Positions 17,067 through 25,647 of a stretch of 64,000 nucleotides of DNA are shown in pieces (positions within the stretch are counted from its first letter, which is position 1; each line of letters begins with the position of its first letter). A program made the position numbers and the translations under genes. Origin of the DNA: Paenalicyclobacillus mengziensis. Its GTDB lineage: Bacteria > Bacillota > Bacilli > Alicyclobacillales > Alicyclobacillaceae. The stretch is taken from contig NZ_CP071182.1 of assembly GCF_017298635.1 (NCBI RefSeq), positions 2,821,001 to 2,885,000 of the forward strand, read 5' to 3'. The notes beneath the pieces were generated by a model. It did not search any database and was not told the origin of the DNA. It saw only the letters and a list, made by a program, of their open reading frames with translations.

Positions 17067-17960
17067 ATGCGTAACCAAGTCGTTACCACAAGTCCATCTG
17101 GCCTGCGAAAGGATACACTTCCCTATCGCCTGTACGAGAAGGCAAAACGCCTTGGAATCTGGAATCCGAGAGACCTCGACTTTTCGCGGGATAAAGAGGA
17201 TTGGCTCACAATGACCGACGATCAACGCGCCGGCATCCTGCGTCTCATCTCCCAGTTTCAAGCAGGGGAGGAGGCAGTCACCGTCGATTTGCTGCCGCTC
17301 ATCATGGTCATTGCCAGTGAAGGCCGCCTTGAGGAAGAGATGTTCCTCACCACATTCCTCTTCGAAGAAGCCAAGCATACAGAGTTTTTCCGCCTATTAC
17401 TTGATGCACTCGATATCCACGAAGACCTCTCTGTGCACCATGCGCCGACCTATCGCAAGATCTTCTATGAAATCCTACCCGAGACGATGCAACGCTTGAA
17501 ACATGACAGTTCGCCGAAGGCCGTCGCTGATGCCTCCGTCGTCTACAACATGTTCGTGGAAGGAATGCTCGCTGAAACAGGCTACTACTCTTTCTACCAG
17601 TCCCTGGAGAAGGTCGGGAAGATGCCCGGTTTGCTTGAAGGCATTGGCTATCTGAAACGCGACGAGTCGCGTCACATCGGATACGGCACCTTTTTGTTGC
17701 AGCGTCTCATCTGTGAAGACCCATCCCTCTACGAGTACGTCGAGCAGCGTCTCGGTGAACTTCTCCCTCTCGCGATTGCACTCAACCAGGAAGGCCTTCA
17801 GGACCGAGATGAGAGCGATCCGATGGCCGTAGACGCCGACTCCGTCATGCAGTTCTCGATGAAGCAGTTTCAGCTGCGCCTTGAGAAACTGCAGCGGGCG
17901 AAAGACCGTACGGTAGAAGAACTGTACCGTATGCCTGAAGAAGCGTTCGGGGTTCTATAG
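17067..17960 (+). CDS. R2-like ligand-binding oxidase (R2lox)
   Basis: A 297-residue heterodinuclear Mn/Fe oxidase of the ribonucleotide-reductase R2 superfamily. It closely resembles the Geobacillus kaustophilus R2loxI sequence as I recall it. All metal ligands align: E68 (GEEAVT), E101 and H104 (FEEAKH), E165 (FVEGML), E200 and H203 (DESRH). V71 and Y160, the pair that forms the Val-Tyr ether crosslink, are also present. The start is the ATG behind GAAAGGGG; the frame extends further upstream without a site. It binds a fatty-acid-like ligand in known structures, but its physiological substrate is unknown. It is followed by aldehyde dehydrogenase, DUF779 and alcohol dehydrogenase genes on the same strand. 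Confidence 0.93.
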   Translation: MRNQVVTTSPSGLRKDTLPYRLYEKAKRLGIWNPRDLDFSRDKEDWLTMTDDQRAGILRLISQFQAGEEAVTVDLLPLIMVIASEGRLEEEMFLTTFLFEEAKHTEFFRLLLDALDIHEDLSVHHAPTYRKIFYEILPETMQRLKHDSSPKAVADASVVYNMFVEGMLAETGYYSFYQSLEKVGKMPGLLEGIGYLKRDESRHIGYGTFLLQRLICEDPSLYEYVEQRLGELLPLAIALNQEGLQDRDESDPMAVDADSVMQFSMKQFQLRLEKLQRAKDRTVEELYRMPEEAFGVL

Positions 17961-18026
17961 AACCCCGGCTAGACCCCTCTGCGATGTGTATGCGTTTTCA
18001 ACCACATATTGAAGGAGGTTTCCTGT

Positions 18027-19547
18027 ATGGCAGTGGTGTCACAGTTAATGGAATTTCCTCTGTTCATCGACGGTACGTATTCACCAAGCGAGTCCGGAGA
18101 GTGGTTTGAGGTCGTTAACCCGGCCTCGGGGCAGCCGGCTGCACGTGTCGCAAAAGGAACAGCGAAAGATGTGGACAGAGCGGTAAGAAACGCGAGGGAG
18201 ACGTTTGACAGCGGCGTTTGGTCACGACGCACTCCTGCAGAACGGGCAGAGGTGCTCACCGCCTTCGCGCAGAAAATCGCTGAAAACGCCCCGCAACTGG
18301 TGTTTCTTGAAGCCATCTCCTCAGGCGGAACCATTCGTCGTGTTGCAGCTTCAGACATTCTGCAAATTGTCGACCTCTTGCAACAAACAGCACAGTTTGC
18401 ACTTGAGTACCCCTACGTCGAATCTCTCCCCATCATGAACTTCCCTGGGCCGAGCAATAATCAAGTCTGGCGGGAACCCATCGGGGTCTGTGCGGCCATC
18501 ACAGCATGGAACTTCCCGCTGATTTTGGCGATGTGGAAGTTGGCACCGGCGCTCGCCATGGGCAATTCCATCGTTATCAAACCCGCGTCTAACACGCCGC
18601 TGTCAACCATTAAACTGGCAGAACTCGCGGTAGAGGCAGGTTTGCCGAAAGGGGTCTTCAACGTGGTTGCCGGCCCGGGTGCCCGCGTCGGTGAAGCGCT
18701 GGTTCAGCACAACATGGTGGACAAGGTAGCGTTCACCGGATCGACAGAGGTGGGTCGCCGCATCATGCAACTCGCAGCCGGTACGGTGAAGCGCGTGACA
18801 CTCGAACTTGGCGGCAAGTCGCCGGCGATTGTTCTTCCCGATGCCGATCTCGATATCGCCATCCCCGGCATCCTCTTTGGCACGTTCCTGCACGCAGGGC
18901 AGATCTGCGAATCTGGCACACGGATACTCGTGCACGACAGCATCTACGACGAAGTCATAGAGCGGCTGGTCGCGGCGGCTTCGGCCATCAAAGTTGGCGA
19001 TCCGCTGAAGGAGCAAACGGGCATGGGCCCCATTGTCTCCGAATCCCAACTGCAAACCATCCTCGACTACATAGAGGCTGGGAAACGTGAAGGGGCACGG
19101 CTCGTTTGCGGCGGTCGGAGAATCACAGAGAATGGCATGGAAAACGGGTATTTCCTGGAGCCGACCATTTTTGCCGACGTGCGAAACGACATGAAGATTG
19201 CACAGGAGGAAATCTTCGGGCCGGTGTTGTCCGTCATCCGCTACTCAGACGTCGAAGAAGCGGTTCGCCTGGCGAATGACACCATTTACGGCCTTGCGGC
19301 AGGCGTATGGACAAGGGACGTGAATGCCGCCTACCGGATTGCGCGTGAACTTCGGGCGGGGACCATCTGGATCAACGACTGGCACATGTTCCGCAGCGAC
19401 GCTCCCTTTGGCGGCTACAAACAGAGTGGGTTTGGACGCGAGATTGGCAAGTATGCACTCGATGAGTACAGCCAAATCAAGCATGTCCACACGTCTCTCG
19501 TCAGCGAAGTCAGTGGTCGGCCGTGGTATGGAATCCTGTTTACCTGA
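18027..19547 (+). CDS. NAD(P)-dependent aldehyde dehydrogenase
   Basis: A 506-residue member of the aldehyde dehydrogenase superfamily that oxidises aldehydes to acids. Catalytic Glu260 lies in ELGGKSP and the nucleophile Cys294 in GQICESGTR. The oxyanion Asn is in TAWNFPLILA, and the cofactor loop is FTGSTEVGRRI. The start is set by a perfect AAGGAGGT site nine bases upstream of ATG. It follows the R2lox gene by 66 bp and precedes DUF779 by 10 bp. The substrate is not readable. The linked alcohol dehydrogenase suggests the aldehyde is an intermediate of alcohol oxidation. Confidence 0.95.
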   Translation: MAVVSQLMEFPLFIDGTYSPSESGEWFEVVNPASGQPAARVAKGTAKDVDRAVRNARETFDSGVWSRRTPAERAEVLTAFAQKIAENAPQLVFLEAISSGGTIRRVAASDILQIVDLLQQTAQFALEYPYVESLPIMNFPGPSNNQVWREPIGVCAAITAWNFPLILAMWKLAPALAMGNSIVIKPASNTPLSTIKLAELAVEAGLPKGVFNVVAGPGARVGEALVQHNMVDKVAFTGSTEVGRRIMQLAAGTVKRVTLELGGKSPAIVLPDADLDIAIPGILFGTFLHAGQICESGTRILVHDSIYDEVIERLVAAASAIKVGDPLKEQTGMGPIVSESQLQTILDYIEAGKREGARLVCGGRRITENGMENGYFLEPTIFADVRNDMKIAQEEIFGPVLSVIRYSDVEEAVRLANDTIYGLAAGVWTRDVNAAYRIARELRAGTIWINDWHMFRSDAPFGGYKQSGFGREIGKYALDEYSQIKHVHTSLVSEVSGRPWYGILFT

Positions 19548-19557
19548 GGTGACGGTC

Positions 19558-19881
19558 ATGACAGCGAACTATTACCTGTCGACAGGGGCCAGAGAACTCC
19601 TTCTGCAAATCGCGCAGGATGAGGAGGGTCCCTTTACGATGATCATTGCAAACGGCTGCTGTGACGGTACGGCCCCCTATTTGTACCGGGACGTAACGCC
19701 TGAGCCGAATTGGCAGTTGGTCTTGCAGGATGACCTGGTTAGTGTGTACACCGGAAATCTTGGTCCTGATGTCCCTGGAATGGATGTGCTCATCGACGCC
19801 CTGCCGGCGGTTAGTGACAGTTTTTCACTCGAGTCCGATTATGGGTATCGGTTTGTGGTGCGGTTGCTCGCGAGAAATTGA
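19558..19881 (+). CDS. DUF779 family protein
   Basis: A 107-residue protein of the DUF779 family, which is typically encoded next to aldehyde dehydrogenases of the AldA/ExaC type. The recognisable core is ANGCCDGTAPYLY, followed by LVLQDDLVSVY. Two adjacent cysteines in that core may bind a metal or redox partner. There is no signal peptide or membrane segment. The start is the ATG behind GAGGTGACGG, ten bases after the aldehyde dehydrogenase stop; a longer in-frame extension would lie inside that gene. The biochemical function of the family is unknown to me. Confidence 0.9.
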   Translation: MTANYYLSTGARELLLQIAQDEEGPFTMIIANGCCDGTAPYLYRDVTPEPNWQLVLQDDLVSVYTGNLGPDVPGMDVLIDALPAVSDSFSLESDYGYRFVVRLLARN

Positions 19882-19948
19882 GTCAAGGGACGCTTTGCAT
19901 TGAGGAACGCGCCCCCGGACTGCGTTCAAACAAGGAGGAGTCAAACAT

Positions 19949-21157
19949 ATGGAGACATCTCTTTACCAGATTTCACTGAGGACGACGGTGACGAGCGGAT
20001 CGGGATCGCGCTCTCTGTTGCCCGCCACCGTTCACGGACTCGGCGGCCGACGCGCCGTGCTCTTTACCGATAAAGGCTTGACCAAAGCGGGCATTACGGA
20101 GAAAATCACCGAGCTGTTTCACACCATGCCAATGGGGGTGCAACTGGTCGGAGTGTTTGACGACATTGAACAGGACGCGAAGGCGAGCATCATCAACAAA
20201 GCGGTCCGCTATTACAAAGAGTGCTCGGGAGACAGTCTAATTGCCCTTGGCGGCGGCAGCGTGCTCGACACCGTAAAAGGCATCAAGTGGATGCTCAGCA
20301 AAGGTCTGACGGATATTCGCAAAGGGTTGCTCGGGAATGTCATCGAAATGTGGCCTCGCGCGCAGTACATTCCGATTCCGCACGTCGCCATCCCGACAAC
20401 GGCAGGGACCGGCGCTGAGGTATCGCCCATCGCGGTCATTTTCCACGACGAAGCCAAGGTCAAGATGAACATCATCAACCCGTTTGTGAACGCCGACATC
20501 GCGCTGCTCGATGCTGATTTGACGCTTGGTCTGCCTCGAAGCATCACAGCATTCACAGGCTTTGACGCGTTGACGCACGCCATCGAGGGCTATTTTTCGC
20601 CGCAGAGCAACCCTGTGGCAGATGCCTTTTCACTGCAATCCGCGCGGATGATTGCGGAAAATCTGCCGCGAGTCGTGAGCAACGGCCAGGACCTTGCAGC
20701 CCGGGCAAATATGCTGGTTGCAAGTTCCATGGCCATCTCCACATTTAGTCTCACACTCAACGCGATTCCGGTGCACAACATGGCCCATGCCTTTGGTGCC
20801 AAGTTTGGCATTCCGCACGGACTTGCGAATGCGGTCCTGCTCCCGTACGTGATGCGTGCCTTGCCGGATTTCTACAAGCCACGCATCCACGGTTTTGCTG
20901 AGGCGCTCGGACTGAAGGAAGCTTCGACCGATTCGGGAGAATGCTTGGAACAGGTCGTGCAACAGCTTGAGGCGTTGCGGGCAGAAGTTGGCCTGCCGAG
21001 CACCTTCAGTGACTTTGAAATGGCACAGGAAGTGCTGCGGAATATGGTGGAATTTGTACATGCCGATCCGTCGGGGGTGGTCTTCCGCCTGCCAGACGCC
21101 GTGATTCAGCACGTCACAAGGCAGGTTGCTGCCGCCCCTGCCGCTGTCGGACGCTAG
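19949..21157 (+). CDS. Iron-containing alcohol dehydrogenase
   Basis: A 402-residue group III (iron-type) alcohol dehydrogenase. The N-terminal Rossmann-like half carries ALGGGSVLDTVKGIKWML, the NAD-binding GGGS loop. The C-terminal helical half has the metal-binding signatures TAFTGFDALTHAIEGYFS and HNMAHAFGAKFGIPHGLANA, with the usual Asp/His ligands. The start is an ATG behind AAGGAGGAG. It is the last gene after the R2lox, aldehyde dehydrogenase and DUF779 genes, 67 bp from DUF779. Reversible oxidation of an alcohol to an aldehyde that the upstream dehydrogenase could consume is the natural reading. Confidence 0.95.
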   Translation: METSLYQISLRTTVTSGSGSRSLLPATVHGLGGRRAVLFTDKGLTKAGITEKITELFHTMPMGVQLVGVFDDIEQDAKASIINKAVRYYKECSGDSLIALGGGSVLDTVKGIKWMLSKGLTDIRKGLLGNVIEMWPRAQYIPIPHVAIPTTAGTGAEVSPIAVIFHDEAKVKMNIINPFVNADIALLDADLTLGLPRSITAFTGFDALTHAIEGYFSPQSNPVADAFSLQSARMIAENLPRVVSNGQDLAARANMLVASSMAISTFSLTLNAIPVHNMAHAFGAKFGIPHGLANAVLLPYVMRALPDFYKPRIHGFAEALGLKEASTDSGECLEQVVQQLEALRAEVGLPSTFSDFEMAQEVLRNMVEFVHADPSGVVFRLPDAVIQHVTRQVAAAPAAVGR

Positions 21158-21377
21158 GTCCTTGCGTCGTCTTTACGCCAGGCTCTTATTTTGTGCACTA
21201 CGTGGCATTGGCACTGGGTGAGGCCTTGGCGCCAGACGCTTGGCACTGTATAGGTTGGCGCGATTGGACCACCGGATGGGCTGAACCTCATCCTCCGATT
21301 GGTTTGGAAAACAATCTTTTTGGAGGATGGTTCGGCTCCTAGGCAGGGACTTGTGATCACTCCCCATGCCTGAAGGC

Positions 21378-21396
21378 CTTAGCATTACCCATAAGT
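21378..21396 (+). repeat. Left terminal inverted repeat of the insertion sequence
   Basis: CTTAGCATTACCCATAAGT, a perfect inverse of the copy at 23699-23717. Identity stops abruptly at its outer edge, which fixes the element boundary. Confidence 0.92.
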
Positions 21397-22745
21397 CACG
21401 TTGGATGGAGGATCTCCCACATTGTGGTTAGGTCCTCAAGCCGACGGAGTCCTTTCCATAGGACTTTAAGACCTGGATTGCCATCATGTTTGCGGCCTAG
21501 AAAGCCGCCGAGCTTGGCAATCCAAAGGACTGCGGTTTGCAAGTTCGGTGGGTGTTTGGGAAGAGAAGTGCTCTTGTGTTTAGCGATATAGAGGGCCTTC
21601 CACTCGCTCTCGCGGAGGACTACAGTACATGGTGCCTCAGGCGTCTCTCTTGCTTGATATGTTAACCATAGCAGGCGCGTGGCAACGATGCTATACACCG
21701 CCACCGCACGCGTCAGACGATCCTTGGTTTCCAACTGAAGTTTTTCAATTTGGCAACCGCTTTTCAAAATGTAATGGTACCTTTCAATTCGCCAGCGATA
21801 TGTGTACCATGTTAGGCATTGCAGGGCTTGCTCCATCGCGGTAACAGATAGGGTGGTCAAAAGCATCCATTCTATTGGTTCTTCGTCATTGGGTGATGAT
21901 TCTTCTCGGACGAGAAGCGCGGTCAACGTAGGGGGCTGAAGGTTCTCCTTCTTTCGATGAGGTGGCGTTCTCAATGTTACCGTAGCCACCTGCAGGGTGA
22001 GTAGGGCCATCCGTTCAGGTCGATCATCCGCACGTGGAATCTTCACGGTCGTTCGTCCTAAGATCGGGTTGCTCTCCACCGCATGCCACAGATACTCCTC
22101 AGAATCGTGCAAACGGCGATCCCACGCAGCCCGAACTAAAAAGTCATGATGACTGGCCGCAAGTAGGAAAAGGTCAAAAATATCACTTTCCCGGTCTCCA
22201 ACCATAATGACCCTGGTGGAATCAGGAACAGTGTTTCGTACCTCTTTCGTCATATCAATCCAGCGGGCACTCTCTTTGTCCGCTAAGGTTCGTTTTTTGT
22301 GCGTGTTACGACTGTCCTTTCCCTCCGGAGAACGCACCCACATATGATGGGCTAAGATACCCTGTGGTACTCCCTCAGCCGATACGGCAAGACAACTGTG
22401 CAGAAAAAAACCGGATAGACCTGCTTGCCCGATGGGGCCGAGTCCCTCAGTCTGGCGGTGCAGGGTAAAGTTAAAGACAGTGGTATCCTGTATAGCCAGG
22501 ATAGTAGACTGATTCTGCATTTTGTCTAAAGTCGCCTCTCGATGAGAATCGTATATGGCTTGCAACGTTACCTTCGGATTGCTGAAGAAACGGTACGCTG
22601 CTTTGGTTGCGCTCCATTCACCGAGGGCCTCCGGTAATGAGCTTTGTGGGTGCTCTGCGAGTTTTTCAACTAAGGAGATCAGCCGCTGGGTCAGACGAGC
22701 GTCGCCCAATTTTGCTGTTGCAAACTCCCTGGCTGCCCACAGCAT
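21396..22745 (-). CDS. IS4-family (Tn5-like) transposase
   Basis: A 449-residue DDE transposase of the IS4 superfamily, IS50/Tn5-like group. The N-terminal domain (WAAREFATAKLGDARLTQRL, then ATKAAYRFFSNPKVT) matches the Tn5-type DNA-binding region. The first catalytic Asp is in AIQDTTVFNF, the second in VMVGDRESDIFDLF. The C-terminal Y-(2)-R-(3)-E-(6)-K signature is YRWRIERYHYILKSG. The ATG overlaps the stop of the upstream DruA-like gene as TGATG, so the two are translated together. The frame is intact from start to stop. Confidence 0.95.
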   Translation of the reverse strand: MLWAAREFATAKLGDARLTQRLISLVEKLAEHPQSSLPEALGEWSATKAAYRFFSNPKVTLQAIYDSHREATLDKMQNQSTILAIQDTTVFNFTLHRQTEGLGPIGQAGLSGFFLHSCLAVSAEGVPQGILAHHMWVRSPEGKDSRNTHKKRTLADKESARWIDMTKEVRNTVPDSTRVIMVGDRESDIFDLFLLAASHHDFLVRAAWDRRLHDSEEYLWHAVESNPILGRTTVKIPRADDRPERMALLTLQVATVTLRTPPHRKKENLQPPTLTALLVREESSPNDEEPIEWMLLTTLSVTAMEQALQCLTWYTYRWRIERYHYILKSGCQIEKLQLETKDRLTRAVAVYSIVATRLLWLTYQARETPEAPCTVVLRESEWKALYIAKHKSTSLPKHPPNLQTAVLWIAKLGGFLGRKHDGNPGLKVLWKGLRRLEDLTTMWEILHPT

Positions 22746-23647
22746 CAGTACGTTTCCTCTATCGCTAAGAAGCGTCGAAAGTGGCGGTGCAAGGGATACA
22801 CGTAGACATCTTTAACGGGAAGGCTGTGACGATGATAACGATCCAACTTTCCTCGCCCCGTTGTTTGTCCCACGCAAAGCCAATTGGCGGCCTTATAACA
22901 GGTGCCGGAAAAACGCTCCCGTTCTACAAATGTCTCTAGTAAAACTGGTTTATATCCGTACAATTTTGGCCAATCACGAGTTACTTGCCGAGCAGCCATA
23001 CCAAGGATACGGGATGCCAAGTGAGGCACGTGTACCCAAGGCAGAATCAGGAACCGAGCGTTGTTGATCACAAGATGTAGTTGGTCGGAACGCTGAGTTG
23101 CCTTCCAACCGATAAAGGAGTCGCGAGCAGCTACTTTCCAAGCGGCAGCACCAAAGCCGAGGACGGCCAAAAGAGTGTCTTCATGCTTAACGATATAACG
23201 TACCTGAGCACCTGGCAAAGGTCGGTATCCCAGATAATGATAGCGCTCTACCAACTCATTCCATAACTTCGAATCCGCTGTTGTGGTCACACGATGTAGG
23301 GTGAGATTGACAAGTTCTGAAATGGAACAGCGGATTTCAGGCTGGGGGCTGGAGACGTCAGTGATTTTCACCCGTTGCGCAGGCGTATACGAATGTGTCG
23401 GAGCAGGCAGAGATAACAGTCCGTCCTCCTGCATTCGTAAAAGGGCTACCCTTGCAGACATTACTTTCGGTAGCCCATCCGGTTTTAGCCAATCAAGAAC
23501 AGCACACATTTCACGAGCAATGGCCGCCCTGGTTGGAAATTGTTGAGGAGATGCGATAATCCTCCGAATCACAGCAAGTTCTGATTCGGTGAACATTCTC
23601 CCACAGTATCGATAGCCTAAGTCCTTTGTGGTCCGTTGAGTATTCAT
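22745..23647 (-). CDS. DruA/DUF4338 family protein, insertion-sequence accessory gene
   Basis: A 300-residue protein of the DUF4338 family, which includes DruA of the Druantia anti-phage system and proteins tied to transposons. Recognisable stretches are WNELVERYHYLGYRPLPG, VLGFGAAAWKVAARDSFIGW, NNARFLILPWV and YGYKPVLLETFVE. The N-terminal ~110 residues are a helical domain ahead of this core. It starts 52 bp inside the right inverted repeat and its stop overlaps the transposase start. Because it lies within the terminal repeats it is part of the element, not a chromosomal defence gene. Its role in transposition is unknown. Confidence 0.88.
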   Translation of the reverse strand: MNTQRTTKDLGYRYCGRMFTESELAVIRRIIASPQQFPTRAAIAREMCAVLDWLKPDGLPKVMSARVALLRMQEDGLLSLPAPTHSYTPAQRVKITDVSSPQPEIRCSISELVNLTLHRVTTTADSKLWNELVERYHYLGYRPLPGAQVRYIVKHEDTLLAVLGFGAAAWKVAARDSFIGWKATQRSDQLHLVINNARFLILPWVHVPHLASRILGMAARQVTRDWPKLYGYKPVLLETFVERERFSGTCYKAANWLCVGQTTGRGKLDRYHRHSLPVKDVYVYPLHRHFRRFLAIEETY

Positions 23648-23698
23648 GAGACGAGTCTACAAAAAGTCTAGGCATGTGTCCAGCACTTTTTGCAAATC

Positions 23699-23717
23699 AC
23701 TTATGGGTAATGCTAAG
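23699..23717 (-). repeat. Right terminal inverted repeat of the insertion sequence
   Basis: ACTTATGGGTAATGCTAAG, the perfect inverse of the left end at 21378-21396. Confidence 0.92.
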
Positions 23718-23750
23718 AGCTAAGAGCAAGGGGTTTTACGGCGCATTTGA

Positions 23751-23790
23751 TAAACCAGGCTGTCATAAACCAGGCTGTCATAAACCAGGG
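23751..23790. repeat. 15-bp tandem repeats
   Basis: TAAACCAGGCTGTCA occurs twice in full and a third time in part (TAAACCAGGG). It lies just outside the insertion sequence in an otherwise gene-poor stretch (23718-24203) that holds only a small minus-strand reading frame. Confidence 0.85.
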
Positions 23791-23863
23791 TCCCGTTCAA
23801 GCAGTCGCAAGGTTGCGGAAGCACCTACCTGGTGGCCCAGCGGGACTGTATAGGCCAAGGTGG

Positions 23864-23977
23864 CTAATCATCACTCAAAACACGCTTTTGATAATACACG
23901 TAAATGACCGGGAGCAATGCAACTGTAGCGAACCCGAGTGCCATGAGTTTCATGTAACGGGCGTACATAACGTCCAT
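23864..23977 (-). CDS. Possible small membrane protein (37 aa)
   Basis: A short reading frame with a convincing layout. Residues 1-12 are mostly polar (MDVMYARYMKLM), residues ~13-29 form one hydrophobic helix (ALGFATVALLPVIYVYY), and the tail is charged (QKRVLSDD). A GGGGTG ribosome binding site stands 7 bases ahead of the ATG. I recognise no family. The frame lies on the minus strand behind an insertion sequence, in a gap that otherwise has no gene. Conservation in related genomes would decide whether it is real. Confidence 0.45.
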   Translation of the reverse strand: MDVMYARYMKLMALGFATVALLPVIYVYYQKRVLSDD

Positions 23978-24203
23978 TTTTACGCACCCCATGTAGGTTG
24001 TGATATAGACTTTTTATAGACTTTTTGCACCGTAACATATGCCCTGTTTTCATGAGCGGCGCATGTACATCCGCCCATTTTTACAGAAATTCGTGACCTC
24101 GCGTAATCATAAGTCCGGGCCAACTGGGCTCGCAATGACGTCGATGGGAGGATTCGATGGACCTGTAACGAACACTCCTCTTTGTGTGTGAGAGGATGTG
24201 TGG

Positions 24204-24794
24204 ATGATGCGGGGCGGGGCTATCAAAACGGATCGGGACATCTGCCGCATCATCGAACAAGACACGTGGATGATGGGGATTCTGCGTGACGTTCGATGGC
24301 TCGGCTTGCCCGATAGTTGGGTATGTGCGGGATTTGTGCGGGCGAAGGTGTGGGATGTCCTGCATGGCTACGAACATAGGTCTTTTCTGCCGGATGTGGA
24401 TGTTATTTACTACGATAATAGGGATGTTCGTGAAGAGACCGAAAAGGTCTTGGAGTCGAAGCTGAGACAAATGTCCCCGAAGGTGCCATGGTCGGTGAAA
24501 AACCAAGCTCGGATGCATATCGTGGACGATGCGCCACCCTACTCCTCTTCATTTGACGCCATCGCAAACTTTCCCGAGACGGCAACTGCGTTGGCTGTGA
24601 GGTTAACTGAAGCCGACACGGTCGAATTGGTAGCCCCGTGGGGTGTGGACGATTTAATCCATCTTGTGGTCCGTCCGACACCGGGGTTTGACGGCGCCGA
24701 TGCGTTCAAATCCCGCATCTATGCACGCCGCGTCGCTACAAAAGGCTGGCAGACAACATGGCCCCGGCTGACTATCCTCAGAAACTCCAGGTAG
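24204..24794 (+). CDS. Nucleotidyltransferase-family protein (NTP_transf_6 / COG3575)
   Basis: A 196-residue protein of the nucleotidyltransferase-like family PF06042. Diagnostic stretches in order are LPDSWVCAGFVRAKVWDVLH, LPDVDVIYYD (the metal-binding Asp pair of the fold), VPWSVKNQARMH, NFPETATALAVRL and the C-terminal KGWQTTWPRL. The length is typical of the family. Members are cytosolic and their substrates are not established. The start is ATG at 24204 with an AGAGGA site seven bases upstream; a GTG two codons earlier is possible. The gene stands alone between the insertion-sequence flank and a 400-bp stretch in which I find no gene. Confidence 0.9.
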   Translation: MMRGGAIKTDRDICRIIEQDTWMMGILRDVRWLGLPDSWVCAGFVRAKVWDVLHGYEHRSFLPDVDVIYYDNRDVREETEKVLESKLRQMSPKVPWSVKNQARMHIVDDAPPYSSSFDAIANFPETATALAVRLTEADTVELVAPWGVDDLIHLVVRPTPGFDGADAFKSRIYARRVATKGWQTTWPRLTILRNSR

Positions 24795-25211
24795 TTGTGG
24801 GTTCCGTTCGTATTTCGCACGGCTCCATTCAGCGAATGGCGCGGCCAGCCGACCAGCCGACCAGCCATGCATGTCGCTTTCCGATCCGGTTCGTCGGCCC
24901 GCCTAACATCAACACCGCCCCACGTCAATTCGGGGATGTCGGTGCGCTGTGCTACCTCTGTTACAATCGCCTAGGCAGAAGCTGTGTTCCGGTGAAAATC
25001 TGCTGGATACCCAGTTGGGTATTACTGCACCTGCACCTCCTACCACGCGTACTCCCACGCCTATTCCTATTCTATGTCTTTTCCGATTCAAGCGAACATA
25101 GCTTCACATTGTGGGAATTGAGCTATGCATCCGGAAACATCCGTCAGACCTGGTCACAACCAGTATGGTAGGTGAGGCTGTCAGCCTAGATGTCACCAGA
25201 AGGTTTCCAGT

Positions 25212-25437
25212 ATGCCTAGGAAAATTACGAAGGTCGGAGGAAGTGAGTTCAGTTTGTATGTCAACGGGAATTCATTGGACACTCCTCATCTCCTGCAAAG
25301 ACGGATATCAGGTAGATCTGATAGAAGTTGACCAACAGGGAACCTTTGGCATCACGACAAATACCGCCGTGGGGATAACCCCTGACTACGAATTCACAAG
25401 CGGATCGCTGACGGATTGGGCTGCGAGCCTGTCTTAA
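25212..25437 (+). pseudogene. Small hypothetical gene, apparently frameshifted
   Basis: Two overlapping frames each look half-coding. The first, from ATG at 25212, gives MPRKITKVGGSEFSLYVNGN and runs to about 25300. The second, a different frame, carries YQVDLIEVDQQGTFGITTNT up to the stop at 25437. Read across a single-base slip near 25300 they would form one polar protein of ~75 residues. I do not recognise it. Alternatively the second frame alone, starting at ATG 25258 behind GGAGGAAGTGAG, could be a 59-residue protein. The preceding 24795-25211 holds no convincing gene. Confidence 0.35.
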
Positions 25438-25647
25438 GAACTTTCCATCGAGCGAATGCCATCATGATTTATCAGAAAAGTATTGATGTTCCAGGGCTCG
25501 TAACTCTATAATCTCTCCATATGGCCGCAACTTAAAGTGGTCACGCCGATCACGCCCAGTGGCTACAATCTGCTGCCTGGTACCGAGCGAATAACAGCAG
25601 GCTGGACCATCGACTGTCATTGCCACGGAGTGGCTGGGGAGGACCGT

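Larger units (their letters stand above)
21378..23717 (-). mobile_element. Two-gene insertion sequence (IS4/Tn5-like transposase plus DruA-like protein)
   Basis: A 2,340-bp element bounded by perfect 19-bp inverted repeats, CTTAGCATTACCCATAAGT at 21378-21396 and its complement at 23699-23717. It encodes two overlapping minus-strand genes, both uninterrupted, so the copy looks intact and recent. I see no clear target-site duplication: the left flank ends CCTGAAGGC and the right begins AGCTAAGAGC. The transposase stop codon overlaps the left repeat. It inserted in the gap behind the alcohol dehydrogenase gene. Confidence 0.9.

Noticed and set aside
19324..19557. N-terminal extension of the DUF779 protein
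   Set aside because: It lies in another frame of the aldehyde dehydrogenase gene. The DUF779 family starts at 19558 with its own ribosome binding site.
22745..23647. Druantia anti-phage defence system
   Set aside because: Only the DruA-like protein is present, it lies inside terminal inverted repeats and is coupled to a transposase, and no DruB-DruE genes are nearby.
23751..23790. CRISPR-like repeats
   Set aside because: The units are directly adjacent with no spacers.
24909..25091. Minus-strand Gly/Val-rich 60-residue frame
   Set aside because: No ribosome binding site, no recognisable fold, and the composition follows from a simple-sequence stretch near 25040.
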